Shown here: positions 1-11,783 of the stretch, piece by piece
Layout of the letters: the number at the start of each line of letters is the position of its first letter
How positions within the stretch are numbered: position 1 is the first letter of the stretch
DNA from: Sisyra terminalis
Lineage: Eukaryota > Arthropoda > Insecta > Neuroptera > Sisyridae
Reading direction: 5' to 3'
NCBI GenBank assembly: GCA_958496175.1
Contig: OY292276.1
Coordinates: 24,074,001 to 24,138,000, forward strand
Length of the DNA: 64,000 bases
Notes under the pieces: model-generated
Seen by the model: the letters and a program-made list of their open reading frames with translations, nothing else
What the model was told of the DNA's origin: nothing
Databases searched by the model: none
Made by a program: the position numbers and the translations under genes

Positions 1-2293
1 GATCCAGGCATTCCTATAAATTCAACAAGTGTGATGATAAATTGGAAAAAGAAAATAAAGAAGAAAACCATAAAGTTGAAAGATGAATCACTTCGGAACG
101 CTTTGTAAGCCGGTCGGAACCAACACAAAAATGAAAATGGCGTAAAAATGACTCCATATATGAGTCCTAGACCGAATACCGAAAATTCGTGGTTAACAAA
201 CATTAATAATATTCCACCCAAAACGTTCAAAACCATTAAAAGGGTGTGAACTAAAAGGAAACAAAGAAAAACATATTTTATTATATCTCCAAATAACAAA
301 TATTATATGTTTTGGAACAGTCATTGTTTACTCCAACTCAGTACTTTTGTTCAAATGATTTTATAAGTCGCTAGAGTATCACTTATGTAACGTATAGCCC
401 CATTAAAGGGTATAATCCCTCCACTTAATTTTATAAGGCGATTACTTATGACAAAATAAACGAATTGAACTTGGAACTTTTGGATTAGGGGTTAACAACT
501 ACCCTATAGAGTGGGGTAATTGTAATAATAAATTTTCAATGTGAATATTGGTATCTAATAGGCGAATACTTCATACAATGAAATGAAGAAACATCAGTTT
601 TACCATATGTTCCCAATGTTTACAGGCGAAAAACAGCAAGTACTACCTAATACTACTCTATCTGCCAATTAGAGCCCTGACAATATTATGTAATTATCAT
701 TGCTTCTATGCGTAGTTGCAAATTGCGACTTTTGAGCAGTTTATGTATGACATGATTTCAGTCCTAAGGGACCATTTATTAATTACGTAAGAAGTTATTT
801 ACACAAAATAAGTTACATTTATTTTGGGGGGAGAGGGTAAAACTCATTCTAACAGAATACTTTGTAAACCAAAATTTCATATTAAGAATCTAATTCCACT
901 TTGGATTCCAAATGGTTTTCTTCATTTTTTATTACTTAGTGAAAAAAATACTTACTAAAATTTTTATTGTTTTCAATATTATCTATTTTTTAACTACAGA
1001 AAAAATATAGTACATTTTCCCATCTATTAATTAAGAAGAATGAGATAAATTATTACGTAAGAAAGGGAAAAAGGAGCTCGAGAAATCTTATGTATCCTTA
1101 CATGGAAATAGGGACGGGGGATCAAAAGTCACCAAAATTGTCCTTACGTAATTAATAAATGGTCCCTAAGTTGTGAGTCGAAAAAAAATAACAAAAAGCT
1201 TGTCTATAAAGAATACAAGTTTTGTTTTCATTTTTAGACGGAAGCATGTTAAGATTTCGTGAAACTGTACATGCCTAACAAAAAATTGAATCTTTTATAA
1301 AAAAAAGTAAAATACATACATATCCAAAGGTAATAAAGTCGACGCACTATCTTTTGAAACTCTAATGGAATATCAACTTCGATGTCTTGATAAAAACATG
1401 GCTGGAATGGACATTGAGAGGGTAAAGGAGGCCAGTTATTTCTCCGTACATTGAATGAGCTGTTTCGAAGTTCCTCTTCTCGACGAGCGATTTCTTCGGC
1501 TTTACGTTCAAGTTCTTCTTGCCTTCTCTAGAATATAATATTGTTTTAAAGTTTTGGAGTCGGAATATCAAAAGCTTATAGTACTCACTTTCAATTCCTA
1601 CACCGGAGAAGCAAGAAAAAACAAAATTGCCCCATTAATATGATTATTTGATATTAGTGTCTAAGATATTACAATGTTTACATAGCTTTTTACATAATCA
1701 GCGATGAGTGTGGGAGTTATCTTGCATATGTGGGAATATTTAGGGATTCAGCAGACAGGAAACAAAGACATGAACAATATGTTAGCAAAAGGAATTGGTA
1801 ATTTGAAAGATAAATTAATGTTTTTGATACCTGAAATTCAGCAGCGGTTGCAGATGCAGTGGTGGCTGCAGCTGGTTGCGTTTGTTGTGCACTTCGCGTG
1901 TATGCGGGAGGATCTGACGTGGGTTGCATGATAGCGGGCTGATTGGCAGCCATCTAAAAGTTTACGATTGAACTTAATCCTTACATGTTTTAAATTGTGT
2001 TTCAATAATTAACGCATTTAAAAATAATAACGGCACAAAACATGAACCCAAAAAACGAATAACTTACCGTCCCCGTAGGAGGCTGTTGCTCAGCATAGGG
2101 ATTGTAATCATCCAACCCCCGTTGAGCACTGGTGGTACTTTTTGCTACTTGCTGAACTGCGGGATCCTAAAGAGGACGATCACTTGTAAATTGGCAAGAA
2201 AAACGAACACAAAAGCTCAACACGTATGGCACTTACCGCAAAAGGATTGTCTATGATTGGATCTCCGAACGGGTTATCGTCGAAACCAGACAT
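1..2293 (-). CDS. Scamp: Secretory carrier-associated membrane protein (SCAMP), 3' part beyond the window
   Basis: Four-pass membrane protein of post-Golgi and endosomal recycling vesicles. Coding exons on the minus strand: 2293-2237, 2166-2068, 1953-1831, 1527-1320 and 250-1 (cut by the window edge). All junctions are GT/AG and the frame is continuous. The N-terminus [12 protein letters not shown] and the following NPF motif (DNPFA) are family hallmarks; NPF motifs bind EH-domain proteins. A Pro/Gln/Ala-rich stretch follows, then a charged helix ([20 protein letters not shown]), the conserved NNWPPLP segment and the first membrane spans. The last visible exon covers about TM1 to TM3 and has the cytosolic linker with [21 protein letters not shown], close to the conserved family core. 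The start ATG at 2293-2291 is the only one that fits. The 1-kb intron 251-1319 carries a Harbinger-like MITE. Identification is firm; the C-terminal end is not visible. Confidence 0.95.
768..1166. mobile_element. PIF/Harbinger-like MITE in the SCAMP intron
   Basis: Terminal inverted repeats of about 24 bp (GGGACCATTTATTAATTACG at the left, its complement at the right) bound a 399-bp non-coding element. It is flanked by TAA on both sides (765-767 and 1167-1169). A 3-bp TAA/TTA target duplication with GGG/CCC ends is typical of PIF/Harbinger elements. No transposase is present. A second, different member with related ends lies at 36758-37057. Confidence 0.8.
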
Positions 2294-2947
2294 TTTTGGA
2301 TTTGATCAAAATCAAAATAAAGAACTTAAACAGCTTTCAATCGATGATAAAATATTAAATACGTCAAAGAATTATTTATCTTATCAGATATTAATGATTC
2401 ATTTTGCCCAACTAGCGGTGCAAGTTATTTTCTGTGATATGTCACTCATAATGACATGCGCATTGTTCATTTACAAATCAGAAATCTATAAAATTATAAC
2501 TATAGACATGTAATACAACTAATTTACTAGAACTTATCTTTTAACTTAATTTTTATTTTTAAAACTTATGTGCCTGATACAAGCTTATATCAAAAAATCA
2601 AAGTAATTTTAATTAATCCAAAGATTTAAAAATATAAAATCAACTGCATTTAAATATCAAACAAATCCTTAAAGCGCAGATAGTATTTCTTAAAAAAATC
2701 AATGAAATAATTCAAAAATAAATGGTAACAAGTTCAAAAAGGGCTCACGTGCTCACAATTCTAAGTGTCAAAATTGGTCAGGCAGAAAGAAGGAAAGAAA
2801 AGTATTTAAGTAAATTCCTGTAAATCTTATCCAAAAGTTCCCTTATTTTATCCTTGATAAGTTTATATTCATAAAATTTATGAATTCGCCCCGAAAACTT
2901 TCATAGCTAATTAAAGTTAAACTTAAAATTTGTAAAAGGTTACAAAA
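2294..2947. promoter_or_regulatory. Intergenic space shared by divergent SCAMP and metaxin-1
   Basis: The SCAMP start codon and the metaxin-1 start codon face away from each other and are only about 650 bp apart, so both promoters must lie here or overlap. The interval is A+T-rich. I saw no clear TATA or initiator motif that would place either start site. A CACGTG-like GCTCACGTGCTCAC segment near 2741-2755 (an E-box core) is the only non-AT-rich motif of note. Confidence 0.5.
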
Positions 2948-5122
2948 ATGAAATTGGAAGTTTGGAAAGCCGATTGGGGACTCCCGTCGACAAACTTTGA
3001 ATGTTTGCAAACTATGGTGTGCTATTACATTTTTTATTTATTTTTCCTCCATACAGTAATCTACCATGTTTTCTAGGCCTTAATAAAATTCACAAATGCT
3101 TCGGTTGAATTTGTTCCGACTAACAATCCTTTTTGGAGTAAACGTGGAGTTTTACCAATTTTTCGCGATGATGGTCTCACTTTGTATGATTTTCCTTCAA
3201 TAAAAAAACACTTAGAAAATAAAGTAAGCGTATACATAGTTTTACATACCAATTTTATTTGTAATTATAAAAGTATTTAATTCTAGGGTTTCACTGCCGA
3301 TTCCAAACTTTCAAATCAAGACAAGTCTGAGATTCTAGCATTCGTTACGTTAATGAAACAGAAATTAATTCCTGCATTGAAATACGTTTGGTAAAATTTC
3401 AGATTCTTTGCTAGTTAAGATTTTGTATGAAAAGATTACGAGTTTTTGGTTCAATTTTAATATGACCACCGTTGTTTGTCATACCGTTTAAAATCCATTG
3501 TTATCCTGATGTGAATTCTACCAAAACCTTGAAGATCATATACTTATATCGAACATTTTATGACCTTCTCATAAATGTAGGGAATAACTGAAGTCCTTAT
3601 GGTCATATGTTCGAAAAACATAGGTTATTTCGATTCTAATCGATGTCTTCAATTTATTAAAATGTATTGTATGCTATCAAAAACATTAACTAGAGTTGTC
3701 ACCGTATGATATTATTGTAATTGCCTCTTTATGTTATTAATAAATGATAGCTTTTGAGCAACGATATTTGACCAGTCCATCTATTGCATGATCTAATCAT
3801 GTAAGGCCTTCTTTTCTTAGAAGGTTCTGCAGTTGGAAAGAATACTCATTGCATGATTAGTAACTGATAGTGATCAATTGATTTCTTTACTAAAGTTGTA
3901 CAAAATAGGAAAAAAATAACAATTTAAACGCACATAACCGGTTCTTTATCGTAACTTTCTTTGGCATCCGTACTTTTAGAAATGATCTAGGCAACTCACA
4001 TTATGTAGTTTTGAGCAGCGATGGGTAAAGTTTCGTTTTACAATAGAAGTGCCAGAGTTAACTTCAATTTTACTGGTAGATTTCGAAATAGCTCATTCAA
4101 TTAATGATCTTCCCGATCTTCCATTATTGCCTAAAATTGAATATTTCAAATTGCTTGTGAACTATTAGAAACGGCTTAAGGTTGTTTATATGTGTGGTGG
4201 GAAGAAAAATGGACAATATTAATTTTAATTTTTTCTCATTACTTTGATTTTCTACTAAACAGCCTTATTATTTAACAGTTTCAATCTCCATGTTTCATAT
4301 GAAATATGCTTTCAGGTGGTTGGATGAAAGAAACTATACAGAAGTAATACGAAAGTGGCATGCCCAAGCTTTACCGTTTCCATTGAACTATTTTTATCCT
4401 GGACAATATGAAAGAGAGGCTCGTTCATCAATTTTTCCACTTTTTAGTGAAGATGATCCTATAAGTGTAATCGAATCAGCCGTACGTGAATCATTTTTAT
4501 TTAAACTATTTTTGGAAATGGTTTTAAAAATATTTTTATTTTGTAGATTTATACAGAAGCTCAAAAATGTATTGTTGCATTATCGAATCGTTTGGGTGAA
4601 TCAAATTACTTTTTTGGTAATGAGCCGAGTTCTTTAGACGCTATGGTTTATGGATATTTGGCACCACTTTTAAAAGCTCCTCTGCCATCTAGCTTATTAA
4701 AGAATCATCTGAATGCCTGTACGAATTTAGTTAAATTTATAACAAAAATCACGTGCAAATATTTTCCAGAATGTTCCAGTAAGCTAATTACAGATAAGCA
4801 AATTAGTTATTACATTTTCTTTTTTTAATTTGAAGAAACACAACCAAAGCCGCCTACGTCGAAGTTTACATCCTCGTCTTCAACAAGTACAAAAATGGGA
4901 GAGGAAGATTTCCCACATGCCACTAGAAATAAAGTTTTAGCGTCTCTAGTTGCGTTCTTTGCAATGTTTGGATATGCATTGTTCCATGGAATGATTCCTG
5001 TAAGATATTTCCTTCTTATTTATGTAAAATTAATAAAAATGACCAAAACTATTTTTTTTCAGACAAATGAACTCGATAATGAAATAGAATTCGAGGAAAT
5101 CTATGAAGAAAACGAGCCTTAG
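2948..5122 (+). CDS. Mtx1: Metaxin-1, mitochondrial outer-membrane import/sorting protein
   Basis: Metaxins are GST-fold proteins associated with the SAM complex and with mitochondrial transport adaptors. Seven coding exons: 2948-3016, 3077-3223, 3287-3390, 4316-4481, 4547-4778, 4836-4999 and 5063-5122, with consistent phases, giving 313 aa (close to the usual size of about 317). The N-terminus MKLEVWKADWGLPS, the segment WSKRGVLPIFRDDGLTLYDF (thioredoxin-like half) and FFGNEPSSLDAMVYGYLAPL (GST C-terminal half) are diagnostic. A single hydrophobic span at about residues 272-292 (KVLASLVAFFAMFGYALFHG), followed by an acidic tail, fits a C-terminal membrane anchor. AATAAA lies at 5178-5183. 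Intron 3 (3391-4315) is the only long intron. Confidence 0.93.
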
Positions 5123-5183
5123 AAGTATGAAATTAGGTCTAGACCACATTTTTGTTGATTATTTTATTTCGAATTTGAATAAA

Positions 5184-6241
5184 GTATCGTTCTTTGAGAA
5201 AATGCTTGATTGAACGCTATCAATTAAATTAGTAATACAAAATTTTAATTTCATCAAACGAAAAAACCGGATTTTACTTCAGTAATTTATTGGTACATGA
5301 TTTGATATGTGATGCTCTAACTTATATCTAATTATCTATTTATTAATAGGCAACCTTTTGTTACCAGATATTATAATAAAATTCTTATGTAATACTATTT
5401 TTGGACGAAATTAAAATTATTTGAACACTTGCGACTTCTAGCAAGTTATATTCAACTATTGTTAATGTACTTGAAATTAATAATAACTAGAATTTAATAA
5501 ACTAGAATAAACTAGAAATTAATATCGTTTACGTAATTTCCAGAATATTCGCTCACCCGATTTGCTCTTTAACATCTTCAGGCCAATAAATCTTTAAAAG
5601 AACGACCGTAAACTTTTATCATTGCTTCTCGCATATCAACTCCACCATCTAAAACTGTGTCACTAGAGTAATTAGGTGATTTCTTACATATAATTTTATT
5701 TTACTTGGAAAAAATCGATTGGGTAGAGCTACCTAATGCATTATAATTATTCACCGGTGCTGGTTCTTATGGGCTGTTTCTGAAGACTATGGTAGTAGCG
5801 ATTATGATGAATTGATAAATTAAATGTAGATATAATAAATAGTTTTCATACTTTTTGCTTGTTTTTTTTTTTTTAATCTAAAGGGAGATTTAGTTTTCTG
5901 CGTAATTGAAATCTTCCTCTCAGCTCTAATTGTCCTCACCAATTTTCTTCCTTTTTTCTTGGGTCATTCCAATTTTTCTTCTACAGCGTCCTATGTAGCT
6001 CTTTTCTTTTAGAATAATAGGTCTAATTAAGTGAATTTTTCGTCTGGCATTTAACCGAAATTGAGCAATACTAAGACGTCGTTCTTTATTTTTATTGGTG
6101 AATTGTCCGTTTTAGATGAGGCTTTCCCAATAGTCAAGAAATCATTTTTGATCATAATATATCTACAATGGCTATTAGAAAATCCTATACCGTAAATGAC
6201 ACCATTCCTAGAGCCTCAAAATACAAGGCATTTGAAGAGGA
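5184..6241. other. Intergenic, no gene seen
   Basis: A+T-rich spacer after the metaxin-1 polyadenylation signal. Frames are closed by many stops on both strands. I saw no RNA gene or clear repeat until the MITE fragment that begins near 6242. Confidence 0.5.
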
Positions 6242-6473
6242 GGTGCATTTCTTTCATATCAACCCCTTATTTCAGCTTAAATAATTTATTTGAAATAAGG
6301 ATATTAGGGATTAAACGATTAATGAATACGTATAGAATTTAAAAGTAAAGACTCTAATTATGATTAACTTTTTTTTCTACGAAAATATGACCTTATATGG
6401 AACTTTTGGTTTCAGCTAAGACTGACGCCGAAATTCGGTTTCCGCCGTAAAAACTAGTTTCGGTCAGACACTA
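6242..6473 (+). mobile_element. Fragment of the hAT-like MITE rich in TTTCGGCCGAAA repeats
   Basis: The segment aligns by eye with the right part of the complete 54704-55403 copy, in the same orientation. Shared blocks include TTATTTCAGC, AATTTATTTGAAATAAG, ATAGAATTTAAAAGTAAAG and GCCGAAATTCGGTTT, and it ends in CAGACACTA, the degraded terminal repeat. The left part of the element is missing. Confidence 0.75.
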
Positions 6474-6563
6474 AAACTTTTCTTTAACCTTGCTAGCTCT
6501 CAGACTATTATAACCAATACGTGTGTAGCGGTTCGGCCACAAAAAAATAAAGTAGTAGGTTGC

Positions 6564-6587
6564 TTGCGAAGCGTCGTTGCTTCGCAA
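6564..6587. repeat. Short GC-rich hairpin
   Basis: TTGCGAAGC and GCTTCGCAA form perfect 9-bp arms around a 6-nt loop, in otherwise A+T-rich intergenic DNA. Role unknown; it may be the tip of a decayed element. Confidence 0.5.
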
Positions 6588-6722
6588 CACATTATTGTTA
6601 TGGAAAAATATTTTGTTAAAATATTATTATAAAAAATGTATGATTGAAGAGCGGAGAAAATAAAAAACGTCTCAACACGTGCATGTACGAAAATTATTTT
6701 AATTTTGATATACCGGTGTCAA

Positions 6723-6760
6723 CCAGAGAAGAGAGACTTCTATAAGTCTCTCTTCTCTGG
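6723..6760. repeat. Perfect 17-bp hairpin flanked by a 9-bp direct repeat
   Basis: Arms CCAGAGAAGAGAGACTT and its exact complement surround a 4-nt loop (CTAT). GGTGTCAAC occurs at 6715-6723 and again at 6759-6767, overlapping the ends of the hairpin like a target duplication. A shorter hairpin with the same AGAGAGAC / GTCTCTCT core is at 20613-20634. Confidence 0.7.
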
Positions 6761-6947
6761 TGTCAACAGTTCAATTATAATTGCCTATACTCCTATTTGA
6801 ATTAATTCAATAATTTCTTGCTTTCATTGTAAGATGATAATGATAGAAGATGAGTACATAGAACGAATAGAACAACAGAAAAGGATGTCAAATGTGACAA
6901 ACCTCATACCCCCACAGCCACCACATATAAATGGATCGTGGTTGGAA

Positions 6948-6966
6948 TTGACGTTTGAAACGTCAA
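6948..6966. promoter_or_regulatory. 19-bp palindrome with double TGACGT-type half sites upstream of VPS45
   Basis: TTGACGTTT and AAACGTCAA are perfect inverted arms around one central G, ending 76 bp before the VPS45 start codon. TGACGT is the half site of ATF/CREB-type bZIP factors. The position suits a promoter element. Function is inferred only from motif and position. Confidence 0.45.
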
Positions 6967-7042
6967 AATTGATTCAGTTTCTCGCGGATTTTTCAAATAA
7001 AATATTTTTAAGTGTTAATTTTAAATCAAACTAAATCTAAAC

Positions 7043-10000
7043 ATGAATGTAATAAATGCCGTTAAAATGTATGTGACTAAAATGACTGACGACAGCGGTC
7101 CAGGAATGAAAATTCTACTTATGGATAAAGAAACTGTAATTGACTATAATTTAAAATTTACGTTTAGCACTAAAATAAAATTTATATTTCAGACTAGTTA
7201 CATTAGTATGGTATATTGCCAATCAGAAATTTTGCAACGGGAAGTTTATTTATTAGAACGAATTGATGGAGGATCTCGCGAAGGTGATCAAGAAACCGGG
7301 CTGCGCCACTTGAAATGCTTAATTTTTCTCCGACCAACGCCCCAAAACATTTCCTTACTTTGTAATGAATTAAAATATCCAAAGTACGGTTCATATTATA
7401 TATGTAAGAAAATATTCCCAATCTTTATTTCCATATGGCTGATATCGTTGGTTTATTTTAGATTTTAGTAACATACTAGCAAAAGCAGACGTGAAGGTAC
7501 TGGCGGAGTGTGACGAACAAGAAGTCGTGCGAGAACTTCAAGAAATTTACGCTGATTATTTAGCTGTTAATCCACATTTTTATTCGCTAGGTGTCACAAA
7601 ATATTCAGAAAGTAAATTTATAGAAAAAAATGCCTTAATTATTTCTATATTTGTATTATAATTTTATCAGGATCGACTTGGAACCGAGAACAGTTAACAC
7701 GAGTTGTTCAAGGAATCACTGCGTTATTATTATCATTGAAAAAAAATCCATTAATTCGTTATCAAAATAATTCCCCCTTATGCAAACAGCTTGGTGAAGG
7801 CGTTAGAGACATTTTAGCCAAAGAAAGTGTTTTATTTGAATTTCGACAAAATGAAACACCTTTACTTTTAATAGTTGATCGAAAAGACGACCCCGTAACA
7901 CCCTTACTTAACCAAGTAATATTTTGCATTTACTTAATTGATTTGCATAAAAAATAATTATTTGTGTATTTCCAGTGGACATATCAAGCTATGGTTCATG
8001 AGCTATTAACAATATCTACAAATCGAGTAAATCTGTCAAACATTCCTGGTATTTCTAAAGAATTGCACGAAGTTGTCCTATCTGCTGAACAGGATGATTT
8101 TTACGCTGAGGTAATTTGCATTTCTAAAGTAACATCTTTCAATGGAATTTTGGCCTTAGAAATTAAACGTAGAGTCTGAAAGTTTTGGCTTCAGTTAAAA
8201 AATCACCTTTGGTAACGGCTCAAGTCCCTTTTAATTTGATTGAACGCTAAGAAATCATGAGACAGATATATGTTGTGTTTGTTATGCTCTATCAGGAGTT
8301 CTCAATTTGTTTCTTGGAAGGCGGAGCTGGGTAAAATCATTCTTGGCAGTAAAATACAAATTCAATTAGCATCCTTTTTATGTAATTTTATGTAATTGAA
8401 AATTCACTAAGTTTACACGTACTGTTGCAAAAATTTTATAAAATATTTTTATATAATCGAAAGCTAATCGAAGTAAATAATTGGTGTTTATCAAAAAAAT
8501 AAATTGATGTAGAGAAATTGTTATCGCCACTTGGTGAGTTTTAAAAATAACATAACAGAATGTATTTGAAGGAGTCATGAGATCAGCTATGTTATTAAAA
8601 GCAGCAAAGTGTGAATTAAATTAAGATATATTTTCAAATCTTTAAAAACTATTACTACATATTCTCAATTCTTTGCTATTTTGAAATTAATATAATATTA
8701 ATTACGTTATTATTTATAAATGCATTTAAAAAGTTATATTTTTGATGCTGTAGTGAAATAAGAAAGACTTTAATAAACGCTATGAAATAGAGTAGAATAT
8801 GTAGAAACGTATAGAATTCAATGGTAAAAATATACAACTGATGCGTAGCGTTTTGTAGTATGTCTGATCACCGGTCATATTTATGTTTTTGTTCTTTTTT
8901 TGTTACATGCATATCATCTTTTTATCCCTTATTCTTCTGGTATTCTCGTTATAATGCAATCTATTGTTAAAAATATTTAAAGAAGTTATCGAAGGCATTT
9001 AAAACATTTAATTTTAAATTTAAATATTTTCAAATTCCTTTTATGATTTCTTAGGCATTTAAAAACATTTAAATTTAAAATTGATTTTAACAGGGATCGT
9101 GTATGACAATATATTTCAGCTTTTGGTATGCCGCGAAATTGTAGAAAATTTTTAGTGCATCATAGATGAGAAAAGGTTGCGTAGTACGTGTCTAGATGTG
9201 ATAGTCATACTCAAATATCAGTCATAATTTTTTTGAAATTTTTAATTTCCGCTTTAAATTTGTAACTCTTTTTTAGAATCTTTACGCCAATTTTGGTGAA
9301 ATTGGACAAACAATTAAAAATTTAATGGATGAATTTCAAAAGAAGGCAAAAAAACATCAAAAAGTCGAAAGTATCGCAGACATGAAAGCTTTTGTTGAAA
9401 CATACCCTCAATTTAAAGTAAGTGTTTTTTTAATTGATACAAAAATATAAATTAACGATAACCTTTTACAGAAAATGTCGGGAACGGTTTCAAAGCACGT
9501 TACCGTAGTTGGAGAATTATCAGCATTAGTGGCTAAACATTTACTTTTAGAAGTTTCTGAAGTCGAACAAGAAATAGTTTCTCAAAATGACCATTCCACA
9601 CATTTACAGGTAATTTAAGGGAATTACTTCATTGACTGACTACTGGTCCTTAGAAAATTAAATTATTGACAATTCATTCTTGTAATTCAATTTATTTATC
9701 AAATAGAAAAGTAAGGAATTATTTTCTTTTCTTTATAGAATGTCCGTAAAATGATTACCCATACAAAAGTTCGTGATATTGATGCTGTAAGATTAACAAT
9801 GCTTTACGCGTTACGATATGAAAAGCACACAAGCAATGGAATTGTTGGTTTAATTGAAGCACTAAATAAACGAGGCATTCCGGAGAAATTAATAAAAGCT
9901 GTTGTTAATATATTAGAATATGCTGGAACCCATGCTCGTCAAAGTGATCTTTTTGGATCTCAAGACGCTGTTAAAATCACAAAGAGATTATTTAAAGTTA

Positions 10001-10468
10001 GACCCGTGAAAAAAAATAATGAAGCTATAACTTATTCAAACATTTTTTAGGGTTTAAGTGGCGTCGAAAACGTATTTACTCAACACACTCCATTAATTAT
10101 TGAAACTCTCGAAGAATTAGTCAAAGGAAAATTGCGAGAAACGATGTTTCCATTTTTAGGAGGCCAACAAAATAATCGGCGACCGCAGGACATTATCGTT
10201 TTTATTGTTGGAGGAGTTACTTACGAAGAAGCAGCAGCAGTTCATGTAAAGTTATTTATTTATTTTATTGTAACAAGTATCAGCCTTAATTTTATTTCAG
10301 GCGTTCAACCGAGATAATCCTTCAGTCCGAGTAATTTTAGGTGGAACAACAATACATAACACCTCTTCATTTATTCAAGAAGTAGAACATGCTACTATTG
10401 GAAGTGGCAACACTCATACAAGAAATTTAAGAAATGTTTTTCAGCGTTCCGATTTTTCTCGATCATAA
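7043..10468 (+). CDS. Vps45: VPS45, Sec1/Munc18-family vacuolar/endosomal sorting protein
   Basis: SM protein that binds endosomal syntaxins and Rab-effector complexes to support SNARE-mediated fusion at early endosomes. Ten coding exons: 7043-7135, 7193-7403, 7462-7590, 7671-7915, 7976-8110, 9277-9417, 9472-9609, 9739-9996, 10051-10245 and 10301-10468. All have GT/AG borders and joined phases, giving 570 aa, the family's typical length. Diagnostic stretches are [14 protein letters not shown] at the N-terminus, [80 protein letters not shown] and the C-terminal [18 protein letters not shown] and [14 protein letters not shown]. The longest intron (8111-9276) has no visible insertion. AATAAA motifs follow the stop near 10.54 kb. 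Identification is firm. Confidence 0.96.
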
Positions 10469-11783
10469 TTATTTACATGTTTATATATTTTATTGAATGT
10501 ATGTATTATAAACTTTATATATCTGTTATTATAACAAAAATAAACTTAGAAATAAACTAAAAAATGATTCTACAATCTGTTGTAAGTTATTGATTTGAAG
10601 AAGTTTTAGTTCTACATATGCTACAAAAGTATTCTTTTTCGATAAAACCGAATGTCTTCTACTTTCCTCAAAATTCCAACTTTAATTTATAGTAAAAAAT
10701 AGTACGGGTACTTATGTATGCGTGTGAGAAGTTATACTTCTTTGGTATAGTTAAAAATAGGTTTTTAATCCACTGCCGTAGCCTCTTCCGGTAGTGCCTT
10801 AACTAGCACACCAGTTATAAGATTTGTGGTTACTAAAATACGATACAATTTTAAATATAAATTACTTTTAATATCTAAATACATAATAGGAAACGTACGT
10901 GTTGCGGCAAAGACAAGAACAAAGAATAAAAAAATTTAAATATATCCATGTTAATGGAATACAAATATAATAACTATTGGCTTAAATTTGTACTACAATG
11001 TCATTAGTTTCAACTGCCATTTCGATTTCATTCAATTGTTAATTTTAGCCATTTGTTAGTTGTGTCAGTGTTAGGCTGTGAATATTTCACGCAATGTAAC
11101 TGGGTTACAAATAAAAGATTAAATTGGCTATTTATACTATATGTTTACACATTTGGTTACTTATACAAAATATATATTACATATTATACGAATTAACCGT
11201 TTAACTGAATTAACAGATTAGGTCACATGTTTGAAAAATACTTATCAAAAGCCTTTACCATATAGAAGTAGATTGTTGCCATAAAATATCATTTATAGAT
11301 ATGTATAAACCGTATAAACAATCCTAAATAGCGATGTCTTAAAATTATGTCTATACAATAGTGATTGTATATTTTATTTACCCATTTATATCTATGCATT
11401 GAAACTGATTTTCAATTCAAATATAAAAAAATACAATGTAATGTATCAATCGACTTTTGATACCCTTACAAATGTTATCTAGATAATGCCTTTAAACTCC
11501 AACTAAAAGGTCTGTAACGTTGAAATAAACGGGCAGGATAAAATTGTAAAAAATCCGTTTTTGCCACTTAGCTACGGAACCCTATAAACAAATGGAATCC
11601 CATTGAGTTTTCCCTATTAAAATCAACATAGTGTTGAAATGCAGTTACCTTAGAGCAGAAACAACGAAAATATTTATTTATGAAATTTAAAATTGAGTGA
11701 TAAGATTATTTTATTTTCTGTCGATTAAACTTTTATAATTGGCCTAACATAATGGCATTTTTTCGAGAAGATGTCTAGTAAGT
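10469..11783. other. Intergenic, with half of a dispersed repeat
   Basis: No gene seen. About 11003-11100 is a dispersed repeat also found at about 59952-60020 and 60345-60375. It shares GTTTCAACTG, ATTCATTCAATTG, CCATTTGTTAGTTGTGTC (one or two differences each) and GCTGTGAATATTTCACG. In the second copy the two halves are separated by about 330 bp. The rest is plain A+T-rich DNA. Confidence 0.55.

Noticed and set aside
6834..7034. 66-codon open frame before VPS45
   Set aside because: It overlaps the promoter palindrome and ends before the VPS45 start in another frame. No family resemblance; at most an upstream ORF.
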